A stretch of DNA of 10,515 bases from Bacteroidota bacterium (GCA_022564455.1 JADFLK010000035.1:1-10515), one strand, 5' to 3'. Positions 1 to 9,123 are shown, counted from the first letter of the stretch. Numbers and translations: made by a program. The notes: a model not told the origin generated them from the sequence alone.

Positions 1-37
1 TCCGACAGACTGCTAGCCCGGATCGCTGGAATTTTCG

Positions 38-1980
<1,943 letters not shown>

Positions 1981-2028
1981 TCACCGACACCCATCCGCCT
2001 GTCGCATGTATCAGCGCCGCCCCCCGCG

Positions 2029-2057
2029 CCTATATTCAGCTTCGCTTGCCCAAACAA
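2029..2057 (-). promoter_or_regulatory. Possible sigma-70-like promoter for gmd-rmd
   Basis: On the minus strand TTGTTT (2052-2057) is followed after 17 nt by TATAGG (2029-2034), about 70 nt before the gmd start. The spacing is ideal but the hexamer matches are only partial (3/6 and 4/6). The organism's promoter consensus is unknown, so this is only a candidate. Confidence 0.22.
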
Positions 2058-2484
2058 CTCCGCAGACTAAAGTGCCTTAAGAACTGTGCATGGTAGACGA
2101 CACCTACTGTTCAGTCAATCGCAGCGCGTCCCTCCCGTATCCAACCCGGATAGCTCAGACCCCAACTAGAGGGCGAGCGTGACGCCGAAAGGGTCGTAGT
2201 AAACCGCCCTTGCCGTCCCGATCGACTTGCTCGACCCCGGGTCCGGCCTCCACCCGCCCGGAGGTCTTCCGCGTACCGCTGATCGTCAACAAGCACCTGG
2301 CTCATTCCGCGCGCGGGAGGCCGATGTCCCGGCGCCAATACGGTCGGCGTGTCAGTCACGACGGTTTACTCTCCCCGCCTGGGTCTGTTAGCGTTGCATG
2401 TACCAAACCGGTGGTTCCGGCCGAAGCCCGAGAGGGCGAAGTGCAACGCAAAGATTTTCAGCATACAAGCGGGGTCGACGAAAG

Positions 2485-3855
2485 ATGGCGGCAGATGCCG
2501 ATGAAAGAGCGGAGAAGACGGCCGGAAAAGAGCGAGCCGTATTCTATTTTCTGCTGCTCATCCTCCTGGCCGCACCGCTGATTCTCACGAGTAAAGTATC
2601 CGTCGAATCCGGAAAATGGTATGTGATTCAGGTGGGTGGGACGACTCTGTTCGCCGCGTGGCTTCTCGTCGGGGTGCAGGGCGGCCGACCGCGAGTGCGT
2701 TGGGATGCGCTGACCGTGCTTGCCTTCGCCTTCCTCGGCACGCAACTCCTGTCCTTGGCCGGCGCGGCCAACGTATGGGAGAGTCTCGAAATTATCAGCA
2801 GACAGGCGGGCCTCCTCGCGATCTTCCTGCTTGTGGCGAACATCCCAAGGGACACGACCGACCGGGACCGGGTCCTTTGGGCTGCGGCCTTGGTCGGCGC
2901 AGCCACGTCGATCTACGGAATAGCACAGCATTTCGGCTATGACTTCTTCCCCTGGCAAGAGCATCGCGAAGTCCCGGTCACGCGGGGCGTCTCTTTCTTC
3001 GGGCACGCGACTTTCTCGGGCTCGGTGTTGATAATAACGATTCCAATCGCCATCGGCTTGGCCGCGATGAGCAAGAGCATTCCGGGGCGGATCGCTGCGT
3101 CCGTCATCGTCCTACTGATGATGTATCACTTGTCCTTTTCCGGCGCGCGCATCGCGACCGTGGGCCTATTCGTGGCCGCGCTCGTTGTAGTGGGCTTGCA
3201 CTTACTAGATCGGGTCCGGGCGCGCCGCCAAAAAGCACGGGCACAACCAGCGGGACTGCGCGGGATCTTGATAGGCGTCGCCATCCTCCTGGCCGTGATA
3301 TTGACCGGCTCGGCGCTCTCGATCCGGGCATGGGACGTGAAAGGAGGCGATCTCCTTTCAATACGCGAGACGAGTCTCACGCAGCGCTTCTTCGCCTGGG
3401 AAACGGCGTCACGCATATTTCTTGGCAACCCGATCACCGGCATCGGCGTCGGGAACTACGGCGTCGAGAGTCCCCCTTACTGGAACGCGGTTGAGGCCAG
3501 CCGCTATGCACGGCATGGCCGCCGGTTTTTCCAGGTGCACAACGAATACCTCGAGGTGGCCGCCGAGCAAGGCCTCCCGGGCATTACGGTGATGCTGGGG
3601 CTAGTGGCATTCGCCCTGGCCGGGAGCTATCGCCTGTCCCGGCAGGCCTCCTCCGCTAGGGAGAGGCGTCTTGGATTGGCGCTCTTCGCCGCGGTCGTGG
3701 CCACGAGCATCGACGCGACCGTCACGTTCACGCTGCAAAATCCGGGCTCCGCACTCTTCTATTGGGTCTTGTGGGGTCTGATTTCATTCGGGTTGGCTTC
3801 GGAAACGCCGGCCACGAGCACCCCTGCCTGCAAAGAGAAAATTGCTGCCGGCTAG
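2485..3855 (+). CDS. O-antigen ligase / polysaccharide polymerase-like membrane protein (Wzy_C superfamily)
   Basis: With the ATG at 2485 the protein is 456 aa with about 12 hydrophobic helices: roughly 18-36, 46-64, 76-93, 108-120, 131-148, 170-195, 203-219, 222-242, 258-279, 366-383, 396-412 and 421-438. A large soluble loop lies at about 280-365. This loop carries the Wzy_C/WaaL-type pattern: RFFAWETASRIF (301-312), then NPITGIGVGNY (315-325) and HNEYLEVAAEQGLPG (352-366). Family members transfer or polymerise polyprenol-diphosphate-linked glycans on the outer face of the inner membrane. Sequence alone cannot separate ligase from polymerase. An upstream in-frame ATG at 2398 would add 29 basic, Gly/Ser/Arg-rich residues that look like non-coding sequence, so I prefer 2485. 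Neither start has a good Shine-Dalgarno sequence. The TAG stop shares the palindrome CTAG with the stop of the convergent manA. Confidence 0.85.
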   Translation: MAADADERAEKTAGKERAVFYFLLLILLAAPLILTSKVSVESGKWYVIQVGGTTLFAAWLLVGVQGGRPRVRWDALTVLAFAFLGTQLLSLAGAANVWESLEIISRQAGLLAIFLLVANIPRDTTDRDRVLWAAALVGAATSIYGIAQHFGYDFFPWQEHREVPVTRGVSFFGHATFSGSVLIITIPIAIGLAAMSKSIPGRIAASVIVLLMMYHLSFSGARIATVGLFVAALVVVGLHLLDRVRARRQKARAQPAGLRGILIGVAILLAVILTGSALSIRAWDVKGGDLLSIRETSLTQRFFAWETASRIFLGNPITGIGVGNYGVESPPYWNAVEASRYARHGRRFFQVHNEYLEVAAEQGLPGITVMLGLVAFALAGSYRLSRQASSARERRLGLALFAAVVATSIDATVTFTLQNPGSALFYWVLWGLISFGLASETPATSTPACKEKIAAG

Positions 3856-4928
3856 CCCCTAAGATCGCTTGTGCCCGGGTCGCCTCCCAAAGCTACGATT
3901 GCCCCGCGCGAATGGCCGGCTTCGAGCAGCGGATGCACGATGTCCCTGTCGAGGTCGGGAACCCAGAACCTCAGAAATGAGCCTTCCCCTTCGACCGTGA
4001 ATTTCGCCGTCGAACCCGGCACCATGAGCGCACATGCGGGATCCAGGCCACGTTCATCGTCCCCCGCCCGCACAGCGACACTACCCGCCGTGCCAAGCAG
4101 GAGAGAGAAAGTCTCTCCACGCGAGTCGCAGATGTAGCTCCCACTGACCGCGACCGATTCCCCCGCGAAATAATTGTACGCTGCGAGAACGGAGACGTTT
4201 GCGCCGCCGGCCCGGTAGCAGAGCGGTTTGGCCGCGCCGTCGTGGCGCGATCCAAAATGTGTCACTTCGAGCGCCCTGTCGACGTGCAATTCCCGCGGCG
4301 AGCCGTCCGCCTGAACGCGTCCCCAATCGTCAATGCGATACACGATGTCGCTGTTTTGTTGAATCTCCGCCAACACGCACCCGCCGCCGATGAAGTGGAC
4401 CGTCCCCGCCGGAACAAAGACCGCTGTCCCCTCCCGAGCAGGTATGCACGTCAGCAAGTCCGCCACGGTTCCACTTTCTATAGCCCCCATTAAGCTCTTC
4501 CGCGTCTCATCGCGCGACATCCCGCAGTAGAGCTCGCTGTCCTCATCCCCGTGCAACACGTACCACATCTCCGTCTTGCCCACATCCGGCTCCTTCAGCC
4601 GCCGGGCGTCGCGATCGTCGGGATGCACCTGGATGGACAGCCTGTCCCCAGCATCAAGGAGCTTGAGAAGGAGGGGGAAACGGCCATGGATGGTGAGGTG
4701 CGCACGCGTCCCGAGGATGCGGCCGGCGTTCTCCTCAAGCAATTCGTGAAGCGTGCGGCCTGCCTCCGGTCCATCTGCGACGACGCTGACATGCTGCATG
4801 TGGTCGGCGACCATCCACGCCTCGCCAACCGGAACGCCAGTGGGCGTAGCCTTGCCATATAGGGTACGAAGCTTTTCCCCGCCCCATATGCGCTCGACAT
4901 ACGCTTCTTCAAAAGCAAGTAATGTCAC
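3852..4928 (-). CDS. manA: Mannose-6-phosphate isomerase, class I
   Basis: Zinc-dependent cupin enzyme that interconverts fructose-6-phosphate and mannose-6-phosphate, the entry to GDP-mannose synthesis. Numbering from the GTG start (358 aa), I see WGG (15-17), the metal-site stretch SIQVHPDD (98-105, ligands Q100 and H102), GKTEMWYVL (117-125, ligand E120), PAGTVHFIGGG (173-183, ligand H178), and YRIDDWGR (197-204) with the substrate-binding arginine. All expected ligands are present. The frame stays open six codons upstream to a TTG, but a perfect AGGAGG lies 6 nt before the GTG at 4926-4928, and family alignments begin here (V/M-T-L-L-A-F-E-E-A-Y), so GTG is chosen. It probably feeds the Gmd/Rmd pathway. 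The phosphomannomutase and GDP-mannose pyrophosphorylase are absent from the window. It converges on the ligase-like gene with a 4-nt overlap. Confidence 0.93.
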   Translation of the reverse strand: MTLLAFEEAYVERIWGGEKLRTLYGKATPTGVPVGEAWMVADHMQHVSVVADGPEAGRTLHELLEENAGRILGTRAHLTIHGRFPLLLKLLDAGDRLSIQVHPDDRDARRLKEPDVGKTEMWYVLHGDEDSELYCGMSRDETRKSLMGAIESGTVADLLTCIPAREGTAVFVPAGTVHFIGGGCVLAEIQQNSDIVYRIDDWGRVQADGSPRELHVDRALEVTHFGSRHDGAAKPLCYRAGGANVSVLAAYNYFAGESVAVSGSYICDSRGETFSLLLGTAGSVAVRAGDDERGLDPACALMVPGSTAKFTVEGEGSFLRFWVPDLDRDIVHPLLEAGHSRGAIVALGGDPGTSDLRG

Positions 4929-4934
4929 TATCAA

Positions 4935-4940
4935 CCTCCT
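4935..4940 (-). promoter_or_regulatory. Shine-Dalgarno sequence that fixes the GTG start of manA
   Basis: On the minus strand this is a perfect AGGAGG placed 6 nt before GTG (4926-4928). It lies inside the longer reading frame that begins with TTG at 4946 and so argues against that longer start. Confidence 0.8.
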
Positions 4941-5013
4941 GCCCAAGCTAAGCAGTGTGCGGAAGAGTAGCAGATGGGGCGCGCTTCATCGAAGCCGTGC
5001 GTGATGATGCGCA

Positions 5014-5050
5014 TGCTACACTAGGCTCCGCAGCGGCCATGTTTTCGAGG
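5014..5050 (+). promoter_or_regulatory. Possible extended -10 element and Shine-Dalgarno sequence before the GT4 gene
   Basis: TGCTACACT (5014-5022) resembles an extended -10 element (TGn plus TACACT), with no convincing -35 upstream. GAGG at 5047-5050 lies 7 nt before the GTG start at 5058 and is a fair ribosome binding site. The spacer to manA is only 129 nt, so both divergent promoters must lie in it. Confidence 0.3.
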
Positions 5051-5057
5051 ACACAGA

Positions 5058-6116
5058 GTGAAAATCCTTCAGATCAACAAATTCTTGTGGCTCTCAGGTG
5101 GCGTCGAGCGCTATATGTTTGACCTCGCTGATTTGATGGAGTCGAAGGGACACGAAATCTGTTATTTCGCGATGCAGGACGAGGCGCGGAACCGCCCGTG
5201 TCGCCAAAGCGCGTACTTTGTCAGCAATATCGACTACAAGGGCATGGGCCTGCTTGGAGGTCTTCGGACGGCGTCGCGGGTCCTGTCGAAGACGGTATAT
5301 TCCTTCGAATCTAAGAGTAAACTCCGGCAGTTGCTTCGCGAGCTCAAACCGGACGTGGCCCACCTCCACACCATCGATCACCAGATCTCGCCATCCATCT
5401 TGCCGGTGCTGCGCGAGGAACGCGTGCCCGTCGTACAGAGCGTGCACGATTATAAGTTGGTCTGCCCGAACTACCGGCTCTATGTGCCCCGCACAGGCGA
5501 GCTGTGTGAGCGCTGTCTTCACGGAAATTACTCTCATTGCGTTCGGCAGCGGTGCATGAAAGATTCGCTGGCGGCCAGCGCGCTCGTGGCGGGGGCGATG
5601 TATTTGCACAAGCGGCTGCGAATCTTCGAGGAAAACGTGTACGCCTTCCTTTGTTCAACGCACTTTCTGGCGTCACAGCTCGAAAAAGGGGGCATTCCGA
5701 AGGAGAAGCTCCGGCATCAGCATCTCTACATCGACCTTGCACGATATGAGGCCCAGGAGGAACGCGGCGACTATTTCGTCTATGTCGGCCGGGTCGTGCC
5801 TGAGAAGGGCCTGAACACACTCTTGGCGGCAGCGGCCCAGGTTCCGGACTGCAAGCTGATCATCGTGGGTGAGGGAGAGTCCCGCCCGGACTTAGAAGTT
5901 TTTGCGCGCTCATGCGGCGCTGACAACGTATCCTTTGCCGGGTACAAGGACGGGGAGGAACTTACGCGCCTCATTGCCCGTGCGCGATTCTTGGTGATTC
6001 CCTCGGAATGGTATGAGCCTTGCGGCCTGGTTATCTGGGAGGCAAATGCGTTGGGCCGGCCCGTGATCGCGTCACGTATCGGCGGGATTCCAGAATCCGT
6101 CGACGACGGCGAGAGC
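5058..6116 (+). other. GT4 glycosyltransferase portion, C-terminally truncated
   Basis: The start NKFLWLSGGVERYMFDLADLM (near residues 7-27) is the N-terminal GT-B acceptor-side motif of GT4 enzymes (GGxE). SVHDYKLVCPNY (128-139) is followed by a Cys-rich patch (C136, C150, C153, C161, C166), a known feature of one GT4 subgroup that may bind metal. The C-terminal nucleotide-sugar domain shows YVGRVVPEKGL (242-252), VGEGESRPDLE (270-280) and the donor-site region around E320 and E328 (YEPCGLVIWEANALG, 319-333), then PVIASRIGGIPE. The sequence should continue with about 40-60 residues that complete the donor domain; these are missing. With intact catalytic residues but a lost terminal helix, activity cannot be assumed. 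Its likely role is adding a sugar to the surface polysaccharide made by the adjacent locus; donor and acceptor are not predictable. Confidence 0.85.
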
Positions 6117-7559
6117 TGGTCGAAGGCCAACGTGCCGTCGGTGGGGCAATTCTACGCCGTGGCGTACGACATGGCCGAGCCCTACAACGTCTACGGCGGC
6201 CTCCAGGACAACGGTGTCTGGGTGGGGCCGAGCACCTCCACCCCGGACCCCGGATGGGTTGGCGAGGGCGACCATCCTTTCGAACGCCTGCTCGGCGGCG
6301 ACGGAATGCAGATTGCCGTTGACCCGCGCACGAACCAGACTGTTTTCACGGGCTTCCAATTCGGCAACTACTTCCGCATCGACCGCGAAGAAGGCAACCT
6401 GGATCGCATTGCACCACGCCACGATCTTGGCGAACGGCCGCTTCGCTTCAACTGGCAATCGCCGATTCACCTCTCCATCCACAACCCGGACATCCTCTAC
6501 TTCGGGTCGAACAAACTGCACCGCTCGCTCGATCAGGGCAAGAGTTGGGAGACGCTCTCGGATGACCTCACGCTCGGCGGCCAATCCGGCGACGTACCGT
6601 ACGGGACGTTGACCTCCATTGACGAGTCGCCGTTGCAGTTTGGGCTGATTTGGGTAGGCAGCGACGACGGGCTCGTCCACGTGACGCGCGACGGTGGGTT
6701 TACGTGGAAGGATGTTTCCAACGGACTGCCACTGAGTTACTGGATTAGCCGGGTCGAGGCAAGCCATCACGAAGAAGGCAGAGCCTACGTGGCACTCAAC
6801 GGCTACCGCTGGGACAACTTCGAGGCGCACCTCTACCGCACGGACGACTACGGGCAGTCATGGCGGCGCATAGGAATGGCTCTTCCTCACGAGCCGGCCA
6901 ATGTGATCGTGGAAGACCCCGAGAACGAGGATCTGCTCTACGTCGGAACCGATCACGGTGTGTACGTTTCGTTCGATCGCGGGCAGTCGTTCATGGGGAT
7001 GGCCGGGCAACTCACGGAAGATGGCATTCTCCCCAATGCCCCGGTTCACGACCTCAAGGTGCATCCACGTGATGCCGAGCTGATCGTGGGGACGCACGGC
7101 CGATCGATTTACATCGCGGATGTGGCGCACTTGCAGCAACTCACGCCCGAGGTTCGCGCCGAGGGCCTGCACGTGTTTCCGGTGGAGGACGTCGAGCATT
7201 CGGAGGGCTGGGGGAACCGGGGCTATACGTGGTCGGAACCAGCCGAGCCCGAAGTGGAACTCGTCTATTGGGCTCAAGATGCTGGTACGACTTCGATCCG
7301 AATCACGACGGAGGACGGCGAGACGGTGCATTCGTTCACCGACGAGGCCGAGGCGGGACTCAACTACGCCGTGTACCACCTCGTCGCCGATGAAGCTCTC
7401 GCCGACGATCAGGAGGCGGGCGAGGACACGGAGCAGTTCTACCTGATTCCTGGTGAGTACACGGCTTCTTTCTCGCTGAACGCCTACGAAGCGGAGACGA
7501 CGCTGACGATTACCGAGCCGCCGCCGAGTCCGCCGCGTGGACGGAAAAAAACGCCGTGA
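5058..7559 (+). CDS. Chimeric reading frame: GT4 glycosyltransferase joined to an Asp-box (BNR/VPS10-like) beta-propeller protein
   Basis: One open frame of 833 codons beginning with GTG (GAGG 7 nt upstream). Residues 1 to about 350 are a cytoplasmic GT4 (GT-B fold) glycosyltransferase. From about residue 347 onward the protein is a beta-propeller with repeated Asp boxes, of a family normally exported to the envelope or outside. The switch occurs within SVDDGESW (347-354): GT4 proteins typically read on as VDDGETGLLV at this point, while propeller proteins have S-x-D-x-G-x-S/T-W. Each part is incomplete: the GT4 lacks its final helices, and the propeller lacks a signal peptide and its first blades. 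No membrane segment connects the two, so the topologies conflict. I infer an assembly join or a deletion fusion rather than a designed bifunctional enzyme. The open frame itself is certain; its existence as one gene is doubtful. Confidence 0.5.
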   Translation: MKILQINKFLWLSGGVERYMFDLADLMESKGHEICYFAMQDEARNRPCRQSAYFVSNIDYKGMGLLGGLRTASRVLSKTVYSFESKSKLRQLLRELKPDVAHLHTIDHQISPSILPVLREERVPVVQSVHDYKLVCPNYRLYVPRTGELCERCLHGNYSHCVRQRCMKDSLAASALVAGAMYLHKRLRIFEENVYAFLCSTHFLASQLEKGGIPKEKLRHQHLYIDLARYEAQEERGDYFVYVGRVVPEKGLNTLLAAAAQVPDCKLIIVGEGESRPDLEVFARSCGADNVSFAGYKDGEELTRLIARARFLVIPSEWYEPCGLVIWEANALGRPVIASRIGGIPESVDDGESWSKANVPSVGQFYAVAYDMAEPYNVYGGLQDNGVWVGPSTSTPDPGWVGEGDHPFERLLGGDGMQIAVDPRTNQTVFTGFQFGNYFRIDREEGNLDRIAPRHDLGERPLRFNWQSPIHLSIHNPDILYFGSNKLHRSLDQGKSWETLSDDLTLGGQSGDVPYGTLTSIDESPLQFGLIWVGSDDGLVHVTRDGGFTWKDVSNGLPLSYWISRVEASHHEEGRAYVALNGYRWDNFEAHLYRTDDYGQSWRRIGMALPHEPANVIVEDPENEDLLYVGTDHGVYVSFDRGQSFMGMAGQLTEDGILPNAPVHDLKVHPRDAELIVGTHGRSIYIADVAHLQQLTPEVRAEGLHVFPVEDVEHSEGWGNRGYTWSEPAEPEVELVYWAQDAGTTSIRITTEDGETVHSFTDEAEAGLNYAVYHLVADEALADDQEAGEDTEQFYLIPGEYTASFSLNAYEAETTLTITEPPPSPPRGRKKTP
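6099..7559 (+). other. Asp-box beta-propeller protein portion, N-terminally truncated
   Basis: Family often annotated as VPS10/sortilin-like or BNR glycosyl-hydrolase-like repeat protein. After the join, GQFYAVAYDMAEPYNVYGGLQDNGVWVG (363-390) is a hallmark stretch of this family. Asp boxes (S/T-x-D-x-G-x-S/T-W/F) follow at SLDQGKSW (490-497), TRDGGFTW (543-550), TDDYGQSW (595-602) and SFDRGQSF (638-645), besides the one at the join. The propeller ends near GTHGRSIYIADV (678-689). The rest (about 700-820) is an acidic beta-rich tail like the C-terminal domain usual in the family, ending in a proline/basic tail. Full-length relatives are near 1000 aa with a signal peptide, so roughly the first third is missing. 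Despite the glycosyl-hydrolase label often used, no catalytic assignment is warranted. Confidence 0.85.
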
Positions 7560-7565
7560 GAGATG

Positions 7566-7630
7566 GGGTGATTACGTGAGGGAACAGTCTTTCATCTTTA
7601 AACATCACGTAATCACCCGTCACGTGTCAC
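7566..7630. repeat. Perfect 14-bp inverted repeat with 7-8-bp-period TCAC units between convergent genes
   Basis: GGGTGATTACGTGA (7566-7579) pairs perfectly with TCACGTAATCACCC (7605-7618) around a 25-nt loop. The right arm continues as a short tandem array, with TCAC at 7605, 7613, 7620 and 7627 (steps 8, 7, 7). The left arm has GTGA at 7568 and 7576. It fills the gap between the propeller stop (7559) and the adenosyltransferase stop (7620) and overlaps the latter. It could act as a bidirectional terminator, but there is no T-run on either side and the loop is long, so a dispersed intergenic repeat is at least as likely. Confidence 0.7.
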
Positions 7631-8186
7631 GATCAACCGGTATCCACGCGCTATCCCTTACGCCGGCTGCATGGTTCACCCAGCGGGCGAGGACGAAGAA
7701 GAAGTCGGAAAGGCGGTTGAGGTAGTGGACGGCCTCGGCCGAAATGTCCTCCGTTTTAGCAGCTTCTATCGTCTGGCGTTCCGCTCGCCGGCAGACGGTT
7801 CGGGCCAGGTGCAGCGTGGCTGCGGCAGGGTGGCCACCGGGCAGGATGAAATGCTTCAGTGGTGGAAGGTCGGTTTCCAGGTCGTCAATCTCCGTCTCCA
7901 GCGCCGTTACGTGATGCGCCTCGATGCGTGGCACCGGGTATTTCACGTCGCCGGGCGAGGCCAGATCGCCACCGAGGACGAACAGTTCCTCCTGAATCCG
8001 CCCGAGAATGGCGTCGGCACGCTTTGCCCAGACCGTGTCATCCAGAACCGCCCGCGCCATCCCGACGGCCGCGTTGGTTTCATCTACGGTGCCATACGCC
8101 ACGATCCTCGGGTGGTTTTTTCCAACCCGATCGCCACCGAAAAGGGCTGTCGTGCCATCGTCGCCTGTTTTGGTATACACTTTCAT
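7620..8186 (-). CDS. pduO: Cob(I)alamin / cob(I)yrinic acid a,c-diamide adenosyltransferase, PduO type
   Basis: ATP:corrinoid adenosyltransferase that attaches the 5'-deoxyadenosyl group of ATP to reduced cobalamin, giving coenzyme B12; a cytoplasmic trimer in the known family. With the ATG at 8184-8186 the protein is 188 aa, the normal length, and starts as the family does: MKVYTKTGDDGTTALFGG (1-18). Further hallmarks are RIVAYGTVDETNAAVG (27-42), FILPGG (113-118), HLARTVCRRAER (126-137, with the conserved Arg residues of the ATP site) and YLNRLSDFFFVLARWVN (155-171). The frame remains open upstream to an ATG at 8240, but those 18 extra residues are encoded by a 7-bp-period spacer repeat (8190-8221), so the longer start is rejected. 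No clear Shine-Dalgarno sequence is visible. An ABC ATPase of the metal-chelate type lies just upstream on the same strand, which suggests a corrinoid uptake and activation pair. Confidence 0.92.
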   Translation of the reverse strand: MKVYTKTGDDGTTALFGGDRVGKNHPRIVAYGTVDETNAAVGMARAVLDDTVWAKRADAILGRIQEELFVLGGDLASPGDVKYPVPRIEAHHVTALETEIDDLETDLPPLKHFILPGGHPAAATLHLARTVCRRAERQTIEAAKTEDISAEAVHYLNRLSDFFFVLARWVNHAAGVRDSAWIPVDRDT

Positions 8187-8189
8187 GGG

Positions 8190-8341
8190 TTCGGGCTTAG
8201 TTCTTGGCTCTTCGGACTTAGTTTGTTGTGTTTGCGCCACGTGCGTATATGTTCGCCGGGTTCAGAGCACTCCAAAGAACGAAGAACGAAAGCCGAAGTA
8301 CGACAGGGAGCGCAGCGACCGTCCGAAGCGCAAAGCACTAA
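8190..8341. repeat. Heptad-period repeats as two opposed arrays between pduO and the ABC gene
   Basis: On the plus strand TTNG tetramers recur exactly every 7 nt at 8190 (TTCG), 8197 (TTAG), 8204 (TTGG), 8211 (TTCG) and 8218 (TTAG). The opposite orientation, CNAA, recurs at 8273 (CAAA), 8280, 8287 and 8294 (CGAA) with CGAC at 8301. A second set stands at 8324 (CGAA), 8331 (CAAA) and 8338 (CTAA), also 7 apart. The arrays form an imperfect inverted repeat. One array abuts the pduO start and the last unit overlaps the stop codon of the ABC gene. No gene fits in this spacer of about 150 nt. Function unknown. Confidence 0.75.
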
Positions 8342-9123
8342 ATGGGCGCAAGATACCGGACACGTAGCTCTCCCTGATTGATTTCGACATCAGCGTTCAT
8401 TTTGAAGACGTTGCGGATCAGCCGCGATGTCAATACTTCTTCCGGTAAGCCATCCGCTGCAAGTGCTCCCTCGTCAAGGACAAGCAGCCGGTCGGCATAC
8501 CGCGCGGCAAAGGCAAGATCGTGGAAGGCGGCTACGACGGTTCGGCCTGTCCGGACCAGCGCCGCGATACGCTCCATTAAATCGTACCGGTGATGAACGT
8601 CGAGGTGGGCGGTGGGCTCATCCAGAAGGAGAACGGGAGCGTCCTGCGCCAGCGCCTGCGCCAGCTGAACGCGTTGCTGCTCGCCGCCGGAGAGGGTGGA
8701 GACGGGACGGCCGGCGAGGTCGGTCAGGTCTGTATCGGATAGAGCAGTGTGGACGCGCTCACGTTGTGCAGGCGAAGGTCGTTCGAGCCAGCTCAGGTGC
8801 GGCGCGAGGCCGAGCGACACGACCTCCTCAACCGTAAAGTCGAAATCGAGGGAAGGTTGCTGGCGGACGAATGCGACTTCACGGGCTCGCTCCCGATCTC
8901 GCCATGTAGCAAGAGGCCGTGCATGTAACTCAAGACTTCCGGAGTAGGGAAGAAGCCCTCCCAATGTCTTGAGAAGCGTTGTTTTCCCACTTCCGTTGGG
9001 GCCGAGGAGGCCAATCCAGTTTCCGGCCGAAATCGAGAACGACAGATCGTGCAAGATGGGTACTCCTCCTAGCTCAACACAGAGGCCATTGGCGGCAATC
9101 ACAGGCAGATGTTCGGAAGGCAC
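8338..9123 (-). CDS. ABC transporter ATP-binding protein, iron-siderophore/heme/cobalamin type (FecE/HmuV/BtuD-like)
   Basis: Complete nucleotide-binding domain of 261 aa. Walker A is GPNGSGKT (41-48), the Q-loop is VRQQPSLDF (86-94), the ABC signature is LSGGEQQR (144-151), Walker B is VLLLDE (164-169), the D-loop is TAHLD (171-175) and the switch histidine is H201 in AAFHDLAF. The arrangement and the FHDL-A--YADR-LVLDEG stretch match importers of ferric siderophores, heme and vitamin B12, where this subunit drives a permease dimer from the cytoplasm. No permease or binding-protein gene is next to it: upstream is a divergent lipoprotein gene, downstream is pduO. The adenosyltransferase neighbour favours cobalamin, but iron or heme cannot be excluded. 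The start is taken as GTG at 9121-9123, with an in-frame TAG shortly upstream; GTG at 9100-9102 is an alternative. No Shine-Dalgarno sequence is seen for either. Confidence 0.88.
   Translation of the reverse strand: MPSEHLPVIAANGLCVELGGVPILHDLSFSISAGNWIGLLGPNGSGKTTLLKTLGGLLPYSGSLELHARPLATWRDRERAREVAFVRQQPSLDFDFTVEEVVSLGLAPHLSWLERPSPAQRERVHTALSDTDLTDLAGRPVSTLSGGEQQRVQLAQALAQDAPVLLLDEPTAHLDVHHRYDLMERIAALVRTGRTVVAAFHDLAFAARYADRLLVLDEGALAADGLPEEVLTSRLIRNVFKMNADVEINQGELRVRYLAPI

Noticed and set aside
2148..2200. tRNA-like D-arm string GGATAGCTCAG
   Set aside because: The following bases do not form the D-loop, anticodon stem or T-arm (no GGTTCRANTCC at the right distance) and no acceptor stem closes, so it is a chance match.
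6072..6830. 252-codon minus-strand frame opposite the chimeric gene, spanning the join
   Set aside because: The sense strand carries strong propeller motifs over the same bases. The antisense product has no recognisable features.
5058..7559. A genuine new bifunctional glycosyltransferase-hydrolase
   Set aside because: Both halves are truncated at the join, no signal peptide or membrane segment reconciles the two locations, and the join lies in a short sequence that fits both families.
8187..8240. 18-residue N-terminal extension of the adenosyltransferase
   Set aside because: Encoded by the 7-bp-period spacer repeat, and the family begins at the MKVYTKTGDDGTT methionine.
7671..8381. 236-codon plus-strand frame opposite pduO
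   Set aside because: Shadow of the adenosyltransferase gene; it also runs through the heptad repeats.
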